Source of the DNA: an uncultured Acinetobacter sp.
GTDB taxonomy: Bacteria; Pseudomonadota; Gammaproteobacteria; Pseudomonadales; Moraxellaceae
Direction: 5' to 3'
DNA length: 34,993 nucleotides
Assembly: GCA_947627655.1 (NCBI GenBank)
Contig: CANQWW010000008.1
Coordinates: 1 to 34,993 of the forward strand
This document shows positions 17,084-26,779 of the stretch, piece by piece. Positions within the stretch are counted from its first letter, which is position 1, and every line of letters begins with the position of its first letter. The translations under genes were made by a program, and so were the position numbers. Below the pieces are notes generated by a model. It was not told the origin of the DNA. It saw only the letters and a list, made by a program, of their open reading frames with translations, and searched no databases.

Positions 17084-18313
17084 ATGTACACTCGAAACTT
17101 TGCTGCTTCTCTACGTGCGCTTCCTGCCAGTCACTGGCAACGTATTGCGACTGCGTTGTGTTTCTTTGCGCTGGGTTTTAGCACTGCGGCGTGGGCACCG
17201 TTGATTCCATTGGTTTCACAACGGCTGAACCTTTCCCATTCGGATTTTGGCGTACTCTTGCTTGGTGCAGGCGTTGGTTCAATGATTGCAATGCCTTTGG
17301 CAGGTCGTCTGGCGCATCGATTTGGTTGTCGTCCTGTGATTGCCACAATCCTGGCTGCATTCGTATTTATTCTGCCTGCACTGGCTTTAAGCCCATCGAA
17401 AGCAGTGCTTGCTGGTGCTTTATTTGCCTTTGGTTCAAGTGCAGGTGCCTTAGGGGTGTCTGTTAATCTGCAAGCAATTAAACTGGAAAGCCAGCAACGT
17501 AAAAGCATGATGTCTTTATTTCATGGCATCTGTAGCTTAGGCGGTTTGGCCGGTGTATTGGGTATGACCAGCATGTTAGGTTTAGGTCTTGCCGTTCCGT
17601 TCAGTGTACTTGTCATTAGTCTGAGTATTGTTCTGGTCATGATCCTGGCTGTTCCATTCTGTTTAAAAGCAGAAGCACCGGCCGCAACTACAGAAACAGA
17701 AGGGGCTAATAAAGCTGAAGAAGCCAAACATCGTCCGAGCTTTGCCATTTTATGCATGGGCCTGATCTGTTTTATTGCCTTCTTGTCTGAAGGTGCGGCC
17801 ATGGACTGGAGTGGGATTTACCTGAACACAGAATTTAAGGTGCCAGCTTCGCAAGCCGGTTTGGCTTATAGCTCTTTTGCTGCCCTGATGGTTGCAGGCC
17901 GCCTAAGTGGTCACCTGATTATCCGTTTTCTGGGCGAAAAGAAGACCATCCTGTACAGCGCAGCCTTGGCCGGTTTAGGTCTGCTGACTGTAGTATTCGC
18001 GCCAGTCTGGTATGTAGCATTAATCGGTTATGCAATTTTAGGTCTTGGCAGTGCCAATATCGTTCCGTTGATGTTCTCTCGTGCAGGGCGCCAACCGAAC
18101 TTGCCTAAACATATTGCGCTGTCTTATGTGTCTATTTTTGCCTATACCGGCTCATTGCTTGGACCTGCTTTGGTCGGCTTTGGCAGTGAAGTGGTGGGAC
18201 TGGGTCAGGTATTCTTTGTGATTGCGCTGGGCCTGATTGGAATCACGGTACTTAACCAGATGAGTTCTAGCACACAAACAGCGACAGCAGCCAAAACACA
18301 AACACCAGCATAA
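17084..18313 (+). CDS. MFS transporter, YbjJ-like
   Basis: This 409-residue MFS permease has 12 predicted membrane segments, with a longer charged central loop (EAPAATTETEGANKAEEAKHR region) between halves. The sequences 'FFALGFSTAAWAPLIPLVSQRLNL' and 'GRLAHRFGCRPVI' (MFS motif A) give the family; the style resembles YbjJ-like, possibly sugar-related, carriers, but substrate cannot be read off. The frame opens at 17021, yet the first 21 residues do not look like the family and I prefer ATG 17084, although no ribosome-binding site settles it. The TAA stop is the loop of the terminator. It is flanked by the decaying cluster and by otsBA on the opposite strand. Confidence 0.75.
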   Translation: MYTRNFAASLRALPASHWQRIATALCFFALGFSTAAWAPLIPLVSQRLNLSHSDFGVLLLGAGVGSMIAMPLAGRLAHRFGCRPVIATILAAFVFILPALALSPSKAVLAGALFAFGSSAGALGVSVNLQAIKLESQQRKSMMSLFHGICSLGGLAGVLGMTSMLGLGLAVPFSVLVISLSIVLVMILAVPFCLKAEAPAATTETEGANKAEEAKHRPSFAILCMGLICFIAFLSEGAAMDWSGIYLNTEFKVPASQAGLAYSSFAALMVAGRLSGHLIIRFLGEKKTILYSAALAGLGLLTVVFAPVWYVALIGYAILGLGSANIVPLMFSRAGRQPNLPKHIALSYVSIFAYTGSLLGPALVGFGSEVVGLGQVFFVIALGLIGITVLNQMSSSTQTATAAKTQTPA

Positions 18314-18329
18314 TGCTGGTGTTTTTTTT
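18301..18329 (+). terminator. Terminator overlapping the MFS stop codon
   Basis: AACACCAGCA (18301-18310) and TGCTGGTGTT (18314-18323) form a perfect 10-bp stem with TAA, the gene's stop codon, as the 3-nt loop; eight Ts follow from 18322. The end of the coding sequence is thus part of the terminator. Confidence 0.92.
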
Positions 18330-18339
18330 CGTGCTTTAA

Positions 18340-19770
18340 TTAATGCTGCAAAATAAGCTCATGTGAGGCTTGATTATTCAGTGGCCGGTAAATGTACTGG
18401 CTACCTATATGTTTAAGATCTTTTAAAATAGCATCACGCCAATAAATAATATCGTAGTCAGTTAAACCTTTATAAAGTGCCCGATAACGTGCAATACGTT
18501 CTGACTTCGGCATTTTAATTGCCAGTTTTAACGCTTTAATGACACTTTGATGATCATGAGGATCTACAATTAAAGCCTCCCGCATCTGCTCGGCAGCACC
18601 GGCATATTTGGATAGAATCAGAATACCTGGATCTGCAGGATCTTGCGCAGCAATATATTCCTTCGCTACCAGATTCATACCATCATACACTGAGTTTACC
18701 CAGCAAATTTCTGCCTTGCGATATAGGCGCATGAGGGCATGATGACCTAAGGTTTCATAATAGGTATCAAAGACTGGCGGACGGTTTGGACTGAAATCCT
18801 GATTTAGCTGTGCTACACCCTGGACAAAATCTTGGTAGAGTTTGGCATAGGTCGGAACTTCCAGCCGACAAGGGCAGGCAATCTGGAATTGACGCAGTTG
18901 CTCCAGTATTTCTGGAGATTCGGTAAAACATTTCCTTAAGGCATCCACCTTGGGTAAAAGCCCTTTGCTGTAATCAATCCGGTCAACCGAAATAATATGT
19001 TTGGCCTCTGGTGTCGCACTGAAATCAAACGGTAAATCAATTTCGGTTTGCTGTTGTGCCCGGCGCTGAATTGCCTCTGGATGTACACTGATCGGATAGG
19101 CTTTGACTTCAACCTGACGATGCCCGTTACGTAAAACCTGTGCACTATGGCTGGTTAAAGAGAGCGTGGTTTTCAGGAAGTCATAACAGTGTTTCTGATC
19201 TCGCTGGGTTTGCAGGCCTAACAAATCGTATTGTGCCAAATGCACCGCCAGTTGGGGAGCACAAGCCAAATCTTGCCATTTTTGATATTCAGGAAACGGG
19301 ATATGCAAAAAGAAGCCAATGCGGTTGCGCATACCGAGCTGACGACAATAATGGGCAATACTCAGGAAATGATAATCCTGTACCCAGATCATATCGCCAG
19401 GCTGGGCAATTTTCTGTAACTGTCGGGCAAATTTTAAATTGACATCCTGATAGATCTGGTAGTCCTGATCTGTATAGTCGATATATTGATTCTGGTCATG
19501 CATCAATGGCCATAGGGCGCCATTGGCAAAGCCGCAATAATAACCCTGGTATTCTGCTTCTGAAAAACTACAGGTATGGTATTCCACCTGTTGATCTTTC
19601 AGGAGGTCAAATGTATTTTGCCTGTTCGTGGTTCTTTTGCCATTCCATCCCATCCAGATACCACCTATACCATTGAGGGCATCTTCGATGGCAACTGCTA
19701 AACCACCTGCCTGGGTAGCATTCGGGTTGGGCAGGGTTACGCGGTTGGATAATACGATAAGTCGGGACAC
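18340..19770 (-). CDS. otsA: Trehalose-6-phosphate synthase OtsA
   Basis: This 476-residue family 20 glycosyltransferase joins UDP-glucose and glucose-6-phosphate to trehalose-6-phosphate. Family motifs present are 'SRLIVLSNRVTLP', 'WMGWNGK', 'VQDYHFLSIAHYCRQLG', 'VDRIDYSKGLLPKVDAL', 'VNSVYDGMNLVAKEY' and 'LSKYAGAAEQMREALIVDPHD'. Length equals that of E. coli OtsA (474). The start is GTG at 19770, with GGAG 7 nt upstream on the minus strand. It overlaps the end of otsB by 34 bp, so otsB-otsA are translationally coupled. Trehalose is a compatible solute in Acinetobacter, and the bet genes nearby serve the same stress. Confidence 0.95.
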   Translation of the reverse strand: MSRLIVLSNRVTLPNPNATQAGGLAVAIEDALNGIGGIWMGWNGKRTTNRQNTFDLLKDQQVEYHTCSFSEAEYQGYYCGFANGALWPLMHDQNQYIDYTDQDYQIYQDVNLKFARQLQKIAQPGDMIWVQDYHFLSIAHYCRQLGMRNRIGFFLHIPFPEYQKWQDLACAPQLAVHLAQYDLLGLQTQRDQKHCYDFLKTTLSLTSHSAQVLRNGHRQVEVKAYPISVHPEAIQRRAQQQTEIDLPFDFSATPEAKHIISVDRIDYSKGLLPKVDALRKCFTESPEILEQLRQFQIACPCRLEVPTYAKLYQDFVQGVAQLNQDFSPNRPPVFDTYYETLGHHALMRLYRKAEICWVNSVYDGMNLVAKEYIAAQDPADPGILILSKYAGAAEQMREALIVDPHDHQSVIKALKLAIKMPKSERIARYRALYKGLTDYDIIYWRDAILKDLKHIGSQYIYRPLNNQASHELILQH

Positions 19771-20615
19771 GTATTTTCTCCTTTCACTTCTTGTTTTAAC
19801 GCTTTTATTGATGTTAAAAGTTCATGTAAGAAAAAACCGACATCTGCTACATGATCTAAACGGGTTCTGGCGATACTTTCTCCGGGACCAACTTTGATTG
19901 ACATACCTCCATAGTCATTAATCACCTGGAAACCAGCTTCATCGGTTAAATCATCCCCAATAAAAATGGGGTAAAATGGTTTTGCTTCTTGCTGTAACAC
20001 ATGCTGGATTGCAGCACCTTTGTTACAGCCTCGAGGCACCAGTTCATAGACACACTTGCCGCTTTTTAATTCAAAACTTGGATATTGCGTCAGATAGTGA
20101 TCAATAATGGCGTTTGCCTGTGCTGCACATTCTGGATGTTCACGAAAATGCAGCGCCACTGAATAGGTTTTCAACTCAATACGAATTGGCTGCCATGCTT
20201 CAGCTTGATTGAGTATGCTTGTTTGCAACTGTTGCAATTCTTGAGTATTGATCTGCACCAGCTGCTGGCGATGGTCATGTTGTAAGAGTTCCAGGCCGTG
20301 TGATCCCGCAATATTCCAACGATGAGGAGAAATCAGGCGTTGCGCTTGTTCAATGGAACGGCCAGTGACCAGATAGAGCGGGGACTGTTTTTGAATCTGC
20401 TCGAGGACATGCAAGGTCGAGGAGGGAATAAAACTTTGTTCTGGGTCGGGATGAAACTCTGAAAGCGTTCCATCAATATCTAAAAATAAAATAAGAGATA
20501 AAGCATTTATTTTCGATTGCTTTTCTGATTTGGCTATCTCAGTAGAGATCTGATCTAGGACCGAATATGTAGTTTTCATTTTAGGTTGTAATAAATTACA
20601 GTCTCTTTGATGCAT
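19737..20615 (-). CDS. otsB: Trehalose-6-phosphate phosphatase OtsB
   Basis: This 292-residue HAD-superfamily phosphatase hydrolyses trehalose-6-phosphate to trehalose. Motif I is 'LILFLDIDGTLSEF' with the nucleophile Asp, and motif III/IV is 'FIGDDLTDEAGFQVI'; a central cap domain lies between. It is first in an otsBA operon. ATG at 20615 gives the full frame; ATG at 20579 (starting MKTTYSVLDQIS) is an equally possible start, and neither has a clear ribosome-binding site. The C-terminus overlaps otsA by 34 bp. No promoter elements are distinct in the AT-rich upstream region. Confidence 0.93.
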   Translation of the reverse strand: MHQRDCNLLQPKMKTTYSVLDQISTEIAKSEKQSKINALSLILFLDIDGTLSEFHPDPEQSFIPSSTLHVLEQIQKQSPLYLVTGRSIEQAQRLISPHRWNIAGSHGLELLQHDHRQQLVQINTQELQQLQTSILNQAEAWQPIRIELKTYSVALHFREHPECAAQANAIIDHYLTQYPSFELKSGKCVYELVPRGCNKGAAIQHVLQQEAKPFYPIFIGDDLTDEAGFQVINDYGGMSIKVGPGESIARTRLDHVADVGFFLHELLTSIKALKQEVKGENTCPDLSYYPTA

Positions 20616-21246
20616 TAATATTTTTATAGCATGCTAGAGAGCGTTCTCTCTTATTCCCACAATGAATAATACATTTTGTCTATCTAAATTAACGTTGCAA
20701 CATCTTGTAAAAACCTTTTAAGAATTGTGTCTAGCGGGTTTTAGCTCTTTTGATTGATTAATCATCATAAGATCAAGATATAAATCTATAAATTTTTGTA
20801 AAGTCGTTATAATCGCAAACAAGCGACATGATGAGGCTTTTTATTCAGGGCTAAGGAATATTTTTTGTATATTTAATCGCCTAAAAACAAAGAAATAAAT
20901 AGAAGTGTATACGTTCATAGACCAAGGAGCACAGGCTCATAATGCTCAGTAACGAAGTTTCTAAATAGAGTTTTATGGATATGGTAACAACAATAAATAT
21001 AGTGGCAGTTCAATTAGAAATCATGAACAGAACCATGTCGCTTCAATCGTCATCTGTATTTATAGTGTTTAACAGCAGGTAGTGAATAGCTTAAAAATGA
21101 ACAATCATGTAATTATGATCTTAAAAAAGATCAACTCGAATAAGTAAGGTCGCTTAAAGCCAGATTCAATGAGTATTACCCGGTAATTCCGAAGGAGTTA
21201 CTGATATTCATGTATTTATAGTATTGGCTTATTGAATATGGCGTTA
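20616..21246. other. Non-coding stretch between otsB and the 57-residue gene
   Basis: No credible coding sequence is seen in this 631-bp region. A TATAAT lies at 20808-20813 on the plus strand without a good -35 partner. Only very short frames (for example MLSNEVSK at about 20942) occur. It may hold the otsBA promoter and an unannotated small RNA; nothing identifiable by sequence. Confidence 0.35.
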
Positions 21247-21420
21247 TTAAATTTCTTCATCATCTTGCCATTGCTGGCGTTTTTCATCGCGTAGGCGCTG
21301 TGGATCATTGATCCCTAATTGACCACGCTGGATTTCACGATCCTGTTTTTCTTGAGGATCAAGCTGCTCTTCAGTCAGTTCTTCGAGTTCCGCATCTTTT
21401 CTGTCATTTGGCTTAGTCAT
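21247..21420 (-). CDS. Small acidic hypothetical protein (57 residues)
   Basis: The reading frame on the minus strand encodes MTKPNDRKDAELEELTEEQ and so on to QWQDDEEI, 57 residues rich in Glu, Asp, Gln, Lys and Arg, with no hydrophobic segment. It would be soluble and probably helical or disordered. An AAGG lies 9 nt before ATG 21420; an in-frame ATG at 21426 would be only 3 nt from it, so I prefer 21420. No family is recognised. Composition is coding-like (few rare changes, even codon use) and unlike the AT-rich surroundings, which is the main argument that it is real. Confidence 0.6.
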   Translation of the reverse strand: MTKPNDRKDAELEELTEEQLDPQEKQDREIQRGQLGINDPQRLRDEKRQQWQDDEEI

Positions 21421-21996
21421 GGTCATTTACCTTGAGCGTCGTTTTCCGTGTTGTTGTTTATTGTATAAAATCAAGCCAAGTGCTCTGTTGCATTTATAGT
21501 TGCTTTATTTTTCTATCCTGTTGCGACAATAAAATGTTGGACTAATCATGACCCGGAACGAAAAGAATGCACTGAGAGCTGTCAAAATGTCTCAAGTACG
21601 AGGGGATGAAGGTATCAACTGAGCAACCTTTATACTGTCTGATAGGTGTCTTTCAGTTCACTATCTAACTTAAAGGTGAATTAAATTCACTTATGGTTGT
21701 TTTGGTGTTATTTTTAAATTAAGTTTATGATTTTTATTATTTATTTTTAAATTTTAAAAAAAGTAAAGCTTAACCTAATGTTGAGTCTTCATCTAACAAA
21801 TAGAGTATATTTGCCGAATTTTCCAGAAATTAAACATAAACTTAATGACTCAAGTCACTCTTAAAAAGACATATGAACTGAATTATTTGCGTCAAATATA
21901 AACAAACATGAGTAAAACTCATTTTAATTAACTCTATAGAGATGAGGCTATGTTAAACTTTTGATCTGTTAAAGTTTGCTTTCTGGATAGACCTAC
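21421..21996. other. Long leader region upstream of metR
   Basis: This 576-bp AT-rich region has no gene. It holds a MetR-type box at 21676-21690 and the inverted repeat TGACT-CA-AGTCA at 21846-21857. Otherwise nothing is seen. Confidence 0.45.
21676..21690. promoter_or_regulatory. Candidate MetR binding site
   Basis: GTGAATTAAATTCAC is palindromic except for its central base, with 7-bp arms. Its minus-strand core TGAATTTAATTCA fits the E. coli MetR consensus TGAANNTNNTTCA exactly. It is about 305 bp before the metR start, so it may serve autoregulation from a distant promoter. Confidence 0.55.
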
Positions 21997-22914
21997 ATGC
22001 TTGAACTACGCCATTTAAAGACCCTGACTGCACTGAGAGAGCATGGTTCTCTGGTGGCCGCTGCGAGCGACTTATGCTTAACGCCGTCTGCCTTGTCACA
22101 TCAGCTGAAAGAACTAGACCAATGGCTTGGGGTAGAAGTGGTCAATCGCCGTAGCCGTCCAGTGAGTTTTTCCAATGTGGGATTACGCTTATTAAAGCTG
22201 GCAGATGAAGTGTTACCTCAGATCCAGATTGCGCAAAGTGATATTGCCAGGATTGTACATGGACAGACCGGGCGTATCGTTTTCTCTTCAGAATGTCATA
22301 GTTGTTTTGACTGGTTGATGCCGCTGTTAAACCAGTACCGGACTCAATATCCGGATGTAGATCTGGACTTTGCTTCCGGTTTTGAAGCCAACCCGCATGA
22401 GTTATTGCAAACGGGTGAATTTGATTTGCTGATTACCGCTGATCCGATTGCCTTAAAAGGTATCGAATATTTCCCGATTTTTGAATATGAATCGCGCTTG
22501 GTGTTGTCCAATACCCATCCCTTGGTGCGAGCCAAAGATATTACCGTACAGGAACTGGCTGAAGAAACCCTAATTACCTATCCCGTCGATAAACATCGTT
22601 TGGACATCATGTCGCGCTTATTTATTCCCGCCAATATTTTGCCGAAGTCAATCCGGACAACTGACCTAACCCAGATGCTGATTCAACTGGTGGCCAGTGG
22701 CCGTGGGATTGGCGCTTTGCCAGACTGGGTGGTCCATGAATATGAACAAAAAGGCTGGGTTACCTCACGCCGTCTGGACTGTGTAGCAGCAGAAGGATTA
22801 AGACGTACTTTATATGCCGGCTTTAGAAGCGAAGAAAAACAGAAAGATTATTTTGAAGGATTTTTAAAACAGTTAGCACGCTTTTCGAAAAAGCGCCTGA
22901 ATTATTATGATTGA
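21997..22914 (+). CDS. metR: LysR-type regulator of methionine synthesis, MetR
   Basis: This 305-residue LysR-type regulator has an N-terminal helix-turn-helix (residues ~1-60, 'HLKTLTALREHGSLVAAASDL', 'TPSALSHQLKELDQWLG') and an effector domain. Strong similarity to E. coli MetR lies in 'SSECHSCFDWLMPLLNQY', 'FDYEVRLVL'-like 'FEYESRLVLSNTHPLV', 'ETLITYPV' and 'GIGALPDWVV'. MetR uses homocysteine to activate metE and related genes; no metE is present in this window. A single gene on the plus strand; a candidate MetR box lies upstream. The ribosome-binding site is weak. Confidence 0.85.
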   Translation: MLELRHLKTLTALREHGSLVAAASDLCLTPSALSHQLKELDQWLGVEVVNRRSRPVSFSNVGLRLLKLADEVLPQIQIAQSDIARIVHGQTGRIVFSSECHSCFDWLMPLLNQYRTQYPDVDLDFASGFEANPHELLQTGEFDLLITADPIALKGIEYFPIFEYESRLVLSNTHPLVRAKDITVQELAEETLITYPVDKHRLDIMSRLFIPANILPKSIRTTDLTQMLIQLVASGRGIGALPDWVVHEYEQKGWVTSRRLDCVAAEGLRRTLYAGFRSEEKQKDYFEGFLKQLARFSKKRLNYYD

Positions 22915-23110
22915 TTTAAGCTGCTTATCGATATCATCTGTACCCTTCAAAGTATAGATATCAAGCATGGTCATTGATAAGGTTTTGATTTTTTATTGAT
23001 GAGAGCTTGGTATTTAAGTTGCAATATATGGGTATATATTACAGTTTTTTGAATACTTTCAAATACAGCACAGTGAAGGTGGGTCATTCATCACCGGGAA
23101 GAGGGAATAA

Positions 23111-24043
23111 ATGGAATTAAAGCAGCTGAGGTATTTCATTACCATCATTGAGTCTGGAAGTCTGGGCAAAGCTGCACAAAAGCTAGATGTTGGTACATCG
23201 GCCTTAAGCCAGCAAATTGCCAAGCTGGAAGATGAACTTTGTACACGCCTGTTACGCCGTACCTCAACCGGGGTAACACCGACACCGGCGGGCCTGGCTT
23301 TTTTTAAACAGGCACAGCTGGTTATCCGGCATACTCAGTATGCGATTGAAGCCGCACATTCTTCCCGGCTGACCGGTCATGTGAGTGTGGGATTTTCACC
23401 GAGTATTGCATCGGTACTGGGTGTGCCTTTAATGAAACTGATGGCTGAGCGTTATCCTGATATTAAAATTCACCTGGTTGAAAGTCTATCTGGTAACTTG
23501 ACGACTTTAGTGAATTCACGGCAGCTTGATATTGCCATTATTTTTACTCAGGATGTGGATCCGCAATGGACGGTGCAGCCTTTGCTCAAGGAGCAAATGT
23601 TCCTGATGGCACAGGCAAGTCTCTTGGAGAAACATGGCTTTGCAGACTGTATTACCCACGGTCAGATTGAGTTTGAAAAAATCCATGCACTTCCTCTAGC
23701 GTTACCGAGTCAACGTCATGGCCTACGTAAGTTTCTGGAACAAAAAGTTGAGCTATTGACGGTTGATTATGAGATTGATGGTTTACATCTGCTGATGAAT
23801 TGTGTCAGCCAGTTGCATATGGCGACTATCCAGCCGGGCAGTGCCTATTTTGAGAATTTACGTTCTCAGCTGTGTTTCCTGAAAATTGTTTCTCCAGAAC
23901 TGGATCGGATCAATTACCTGATTAGTATTTCTGAAGAGGAACTGTCACCGGCCAGCCTGGCCACCAAAGTCGCGATTAAAGCCTGTATCAAAGCGCTGGT
24001 GAATAACGGGCAGTGGCCCAGTGCAGAGCTCTTAGACTTTTAG
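23111..24043 (+). CDS. tcuR: LysR-type regulator of the tricarboxylate cluster (TcuR-like)
   Basis: This 310-residue LysR-type regulator has a helix-turn-helix at residues ~1-60 ('MELKQLRYFITIIESGSLGKAA', 'TSALSQQIAKLEDELCTRL'), a linker helix, and an effector domain starting at about 90. GAGGGA stands before the ATG. It lies 98 bp upstream of tcuA on the same strand, an arrangement like tcuR-tcuABC of Salmonella, where TcuR responds to tricarballylate. The symbol is based on context; the effector is not proven. Confidence 0.75.
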   Translation: MELKQLRYFITIIESGSLGKAAQKLDVGTSALSQQIAKLEDELCTRLLRRTSTGVTPTPAGLAFFKQAQLVIRHTQYAIEAAHSSRLTGHVSVGFSPSIASVLGVPLMKLMAERYPDIKIHLVESLSGNLTTLVNSRQLDIAIIFTQDVDPQWTVQPLLKEQMFLMAQASLLEKHGFADCITHGQIEFEKIHALPLALPSQRHGLRKFLEQKVELLTVDYEIDGLHLLMNCVSQLHMATIQPGSAYFENLRSQLCFLKIVSPELDRINYLISISEEELSPASLATKVAIKACIKALVNNGQWPSAELLDF

Positions 24044-24141
24044 CCTATTTAGTTATAGTAAACACCTGTTTAAATACGCCTTGTTACGGTGTATTCCCAT
24101 TTGGGCTTAAATTGAGCCAAATTCGAAAGGGAAGACATCGA

Positions 24142-25542
24142 ATGCATGATGTAATTGTGATTGGCGGTGGGAATGCCGCTTTATGTGCAGCGTTGACAGC
24201 ACGCGAGGCGGGTGCTTCTGTATTGCTCTTGGAGGCAGCCCCAAAAGAATGGCGAGGGGGTAATTCACAACACACCCGTAATTTACGTTGTATGCATGAT
24301 GAACCACAAGATGTACTGGTAGATGCTTATCCTGAGGAGGAATACTGGCAGGACCTGTTGAAAGTGACAGCAGGTAAAACTAATGAACATCTGGCACGTC
24401 TAGTCATTCGTAGCACGGCAACCTGTCGTGACTGGATGCGTAAACATGGGGTGAATTTTCAGCCGCCTTTATCCGGTGCACTCCATGTCGCACGGACCAA
24501 TGCCTTCTTTATGGGAGGAGGTAAAGCCCTCGTAAATGCCTATTTTAGAAGTGCACAAAATCTTGGCGTCAACATCCGCTACAACACCAAAATTAATGAA
24601 CTGATTATTGAAGATGGCAAATTTATTGCGGCCATTGCAGGCGATGGTAGCCGTTTTGAAGGTGCTTCTTGCGTACTGGCAGCCGGTGGCTTTGAATCGA
24701 ACCGTGAATGGCTCAAAGAAGCTTGGGGCCAAAATGAAAATGGGGAGTGGCCGGCAGACAACTTTATCATTCGGGGAACACGTTTCAATCAGGGCAATCT
24801 GCTGAAATTTATGATCGACCAGGGTGCAGACATTATAGGTGATCCATCACAATCACACTGTGTCGCTGTAGATGCACGTGCCCCTTTATACGATGGCGGT
24901 ATTTGTACCCGGATCGACTGTGTGTCTTTAGGTGTCGTGGTCAATAAAAATGCTGAACGTTTTTATGATGAAGGTGAAGACTTTTGGCCCAAACGGTATG
25001 CTATTTGGGGCCGTCTGGTCGCTAAACAGCCCAATCAGATTGCCTACTCAATTATCGATTCAAAATCGGTAGGCCGTTTTATGCCGCCGGTGTTTGAAGG
25101 TACCAAAGCTCACAGCATTGAAGAATTGGCACAAAAACTGAATCTTGATGTAGCCGAACTGTCTAAAACCATCGCCGACTATAATCAGGCCTGTGTCAAA
25201 GGCGAGTTTAATCATACCGTTCTTGACAACTGTCATACCGAAAATTTAACCCCAGCCAAAACCCATTGGGCGGTCCCTTTGGATCAGCCACCATTTTATG
25301 CCTATGCGCTACGTCCCGGGATTACTTTTACCTATCTGGGTTTAAAAGTAGAAGACGATGCCGCCGTCCGTTTTAACAACAAGCCCAGTCCGAACCTATA
25401 TGTGGCCGGAGAAATGATGGCCGGTAATGTACTCGGTCAAGGTTATACCGCTGGGGTAGGCATGTCGATTGGAACTACTTTTGGTCGTATTGCAGGTAAA
25501 AATGCTGCAAAAGCTGCATTTAAGCAGGGAGCTTTAACATGA
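24142..25542 (+). CDS. tcuA: TcuA, FAD-dependent tricarballylate dehydrogenase
   Basis: This 466-residue flavoprotein is of the fumarate reductase/succinate dehydrogenase (FAD_binding_2) family. The dinucleotide motif '[21 protein letters not shown]' lies at the N-terminus, '[12 protein letters not shown]' in the middle and '[23 protein letters not shown]' near the C-terminus. Length equals Salmonella TcuA (about 467), which oxidises tricarballylate to cis-aconitate. The frame is open from 24013, but ATG 24142 (MHDVIVIGG) has a purine-rich AAGGGAAG upstream and the correct N-terminus. It overlaps tcuB by ATGA. A different polycarboxylate substrate is possible. Confidence 0.88.
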   Translation: MHDVIVIGGGNAALCAALTAREAGASVLLLEAAPKEWRGGNSQHTRNLRCMHDEPQDVLVDAYPEEEYWQDLLKVTAGKTNEHLARLVIRSTATCRDWMRKHGVNFQPPLSGALHVARTNAFFMGGGKALVNAYFRSAQNLGVNIRYNTKINELIIEDGKFIAAIAGDGSRFEGASCVLAAGGFESNREWLKEAWGQNENGEWPADNFIIRGTRFNQGNLLKFMIDQGADIIGDPSQSHCVAVDARAPLYDGGICTRIDCVSLGVVVNKNAERFYDEGEDFWPKRYAIWGRLVAKQPNQIAYSIIDSKSVGRFMPPVFEGTKAHSIEELAQKLNLDVAELSKTIADYNQACVKGEFNHTVLDNCHTENLTPAKTHWAVPLDQPPFYAYALRPGITFTYLGLKVEDDAAVRFNNKPSPNLYVAGEMMAGNVLGQGYTAGVGMSIGTTFGRIAGKNAAKAAFKQGALT

Positions 25543-26684
25543 ATGCCAGTGTAAAAACCTTAATTCCTGTCGTACAGTTGACTGAGAATGAAGAACAGGT
25601 CAAACAGGCTCTACAGATTTGTAATGCGTGTCGTTACTGTGAAACCTTTTGTGCTGTTTTTCCGGCCATGACCAAACGTCTGGAATTCACCCAGGCCGAT
25701 ATTCACTACATGGCTAATCTTTGCCATAACTGTGGTGCCTGTCTACATGCCTGCCAATACGCGCCACCGCATGAATTTGGTGTCAATATTCCACAGGCAA
25801 TGGCACAAGTACGTCTGGAAACCTATCAGGAATTTGCTGTACCTGCGTCCTTTGGTGCGATTTACAAGAAAACCGGGATTGCATTGGTGTCCAGCATGAG
25901 CGTATTTTTCTTTGTGCTCATGCTTGCTGGAGTATGGATCAATGGCACCGATTTATTTGGTCAATATCAAGGGAATTTCTATGCGATTTTCCCGCATAAC
26001 TTCTTGGCCGTGCTGTTTGGTTCAGTCTTTATTCTTGCCTTCATCTTATTAGGTTTAGGGGTGGCAAAATTCTGGAAACAGACCTCAAAAATCATTCCAG
26101 AAGGCGTGGCGCAACCAGATATTCTGCAAGCCTCAAAAAATGTTCTCACCCTGAAATATTTAGATGGCGGGCATGGTAAAGGCTGTAATGAAGAAGATGA
26201 TCGTTATACCCAGATTCGCCGTGTATTCCATCATTTTACCATGTATGGCTTTTTACTCTGCTTCCTGGCGACCAGCGTGGCGACTTTCTATCACTATTTC
26301 CTGGGTTTAGAAGCGCCGTATGGCTATACCAGCCTGCCTGTTATTTTAGGAACGCTGGGTGGTATTGGTTTGGTGATCGGTCCGATTGGCCTGCTATATC
26401 TCAATATCAAACGTCATCCATTACATGGTGATGTGAAACAGAAACCTATGGATCGTGGTTTTATCTTCTTGCTGTTGCTCATTAGCATCACTGGTCTGGC
26501 TTTACTGGCATTCCGTGATAGTTCAGCAATGGCTTTATTACTGATCGTACATTTGGCGACCGTGATGACTTTCTTCCTGACCATTCCTTTTGGTAAGTTT
26601 GCCCACGGTTTTTACCGTAGTGCGGCCCTGTTGAAGTTTGCAGTAGAAGAGCGGATTGCCAAGCATAAAGCCAAAACCAAGTAA
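25539..26684 (+). CDS. tcuB: TcuB, Fe-S membrane electron-transfer protein
   Basis: This 381-residue protein passes electrons from TcuA to the quinone pool. Two CxxCxxCxxxC clusters (Cys28, 31, 34, 38 and Cys62, 65, 68, 72) indicate two [4Fe-4S] centres at the N-terminus. About six hydrophobic segments follow from residue 110 on, with conserved histidines suited to haem binding ('[13 protein letters not shown]', 'TVATFYHYF'-like 'VATFYHYF'). It overlaps tcuA by 4 bp, so the two are coupled. In Salmonella TcuB reoxidises reduced TcuA. Confidence 0.88.
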   Translation: MNASVKTLIPVVQLTENEEQVKQALQICNACRYCETFCAVFPAMTKRLEFTQADIHYMANLCHNCGACLHACQYAPPHEFGVNIPQAMAQVRLETYQEFAVPASFGAIYKKTGIALVSSMSVFFFVLMLAGVWINGTDLFGQYQGNFYAIFPHNFLAVLFGSVFILAFILLGLGVAKFWKQTSKIIPEGVAQPDILQASKNVLTLKYLDGGHGKGCNEEDDRYTQIRRVFHHFTMYGFLLCFLATSVATFYHYFLGLEAPYGYTSLPVILGTLGGIGLVIGPIGLLYLNIKRHPLHGDVKQKPMDRGFIFLLLLISITGLALLAFRDSSAMALLLIVHLATVMTFFLTIPFGKFAHGFYRSAALLKFAVEERIAKHKAKTK

Positions 26685-26779
26685 ACACCCAAACCACAAC
26701 CGGACCATGGAGGTCGATGATGGCTATAGGTAAGAATTTTGAAATTTTAAATGGAACAACATGTTATAAGGAAATAGCA

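Noticed and set aside
19737..19770. otsB/otsA overlap as a frameshifted gene
   Set aside because: Both proteins are full length with all motifs; this is a normal coupled overlap.
24013..24141. Extended N-terminus of TcuA
   Set aside because: It overlaps the regulator's 3' end and precedes the dinucleotide-binding fold, which must be near the true start.
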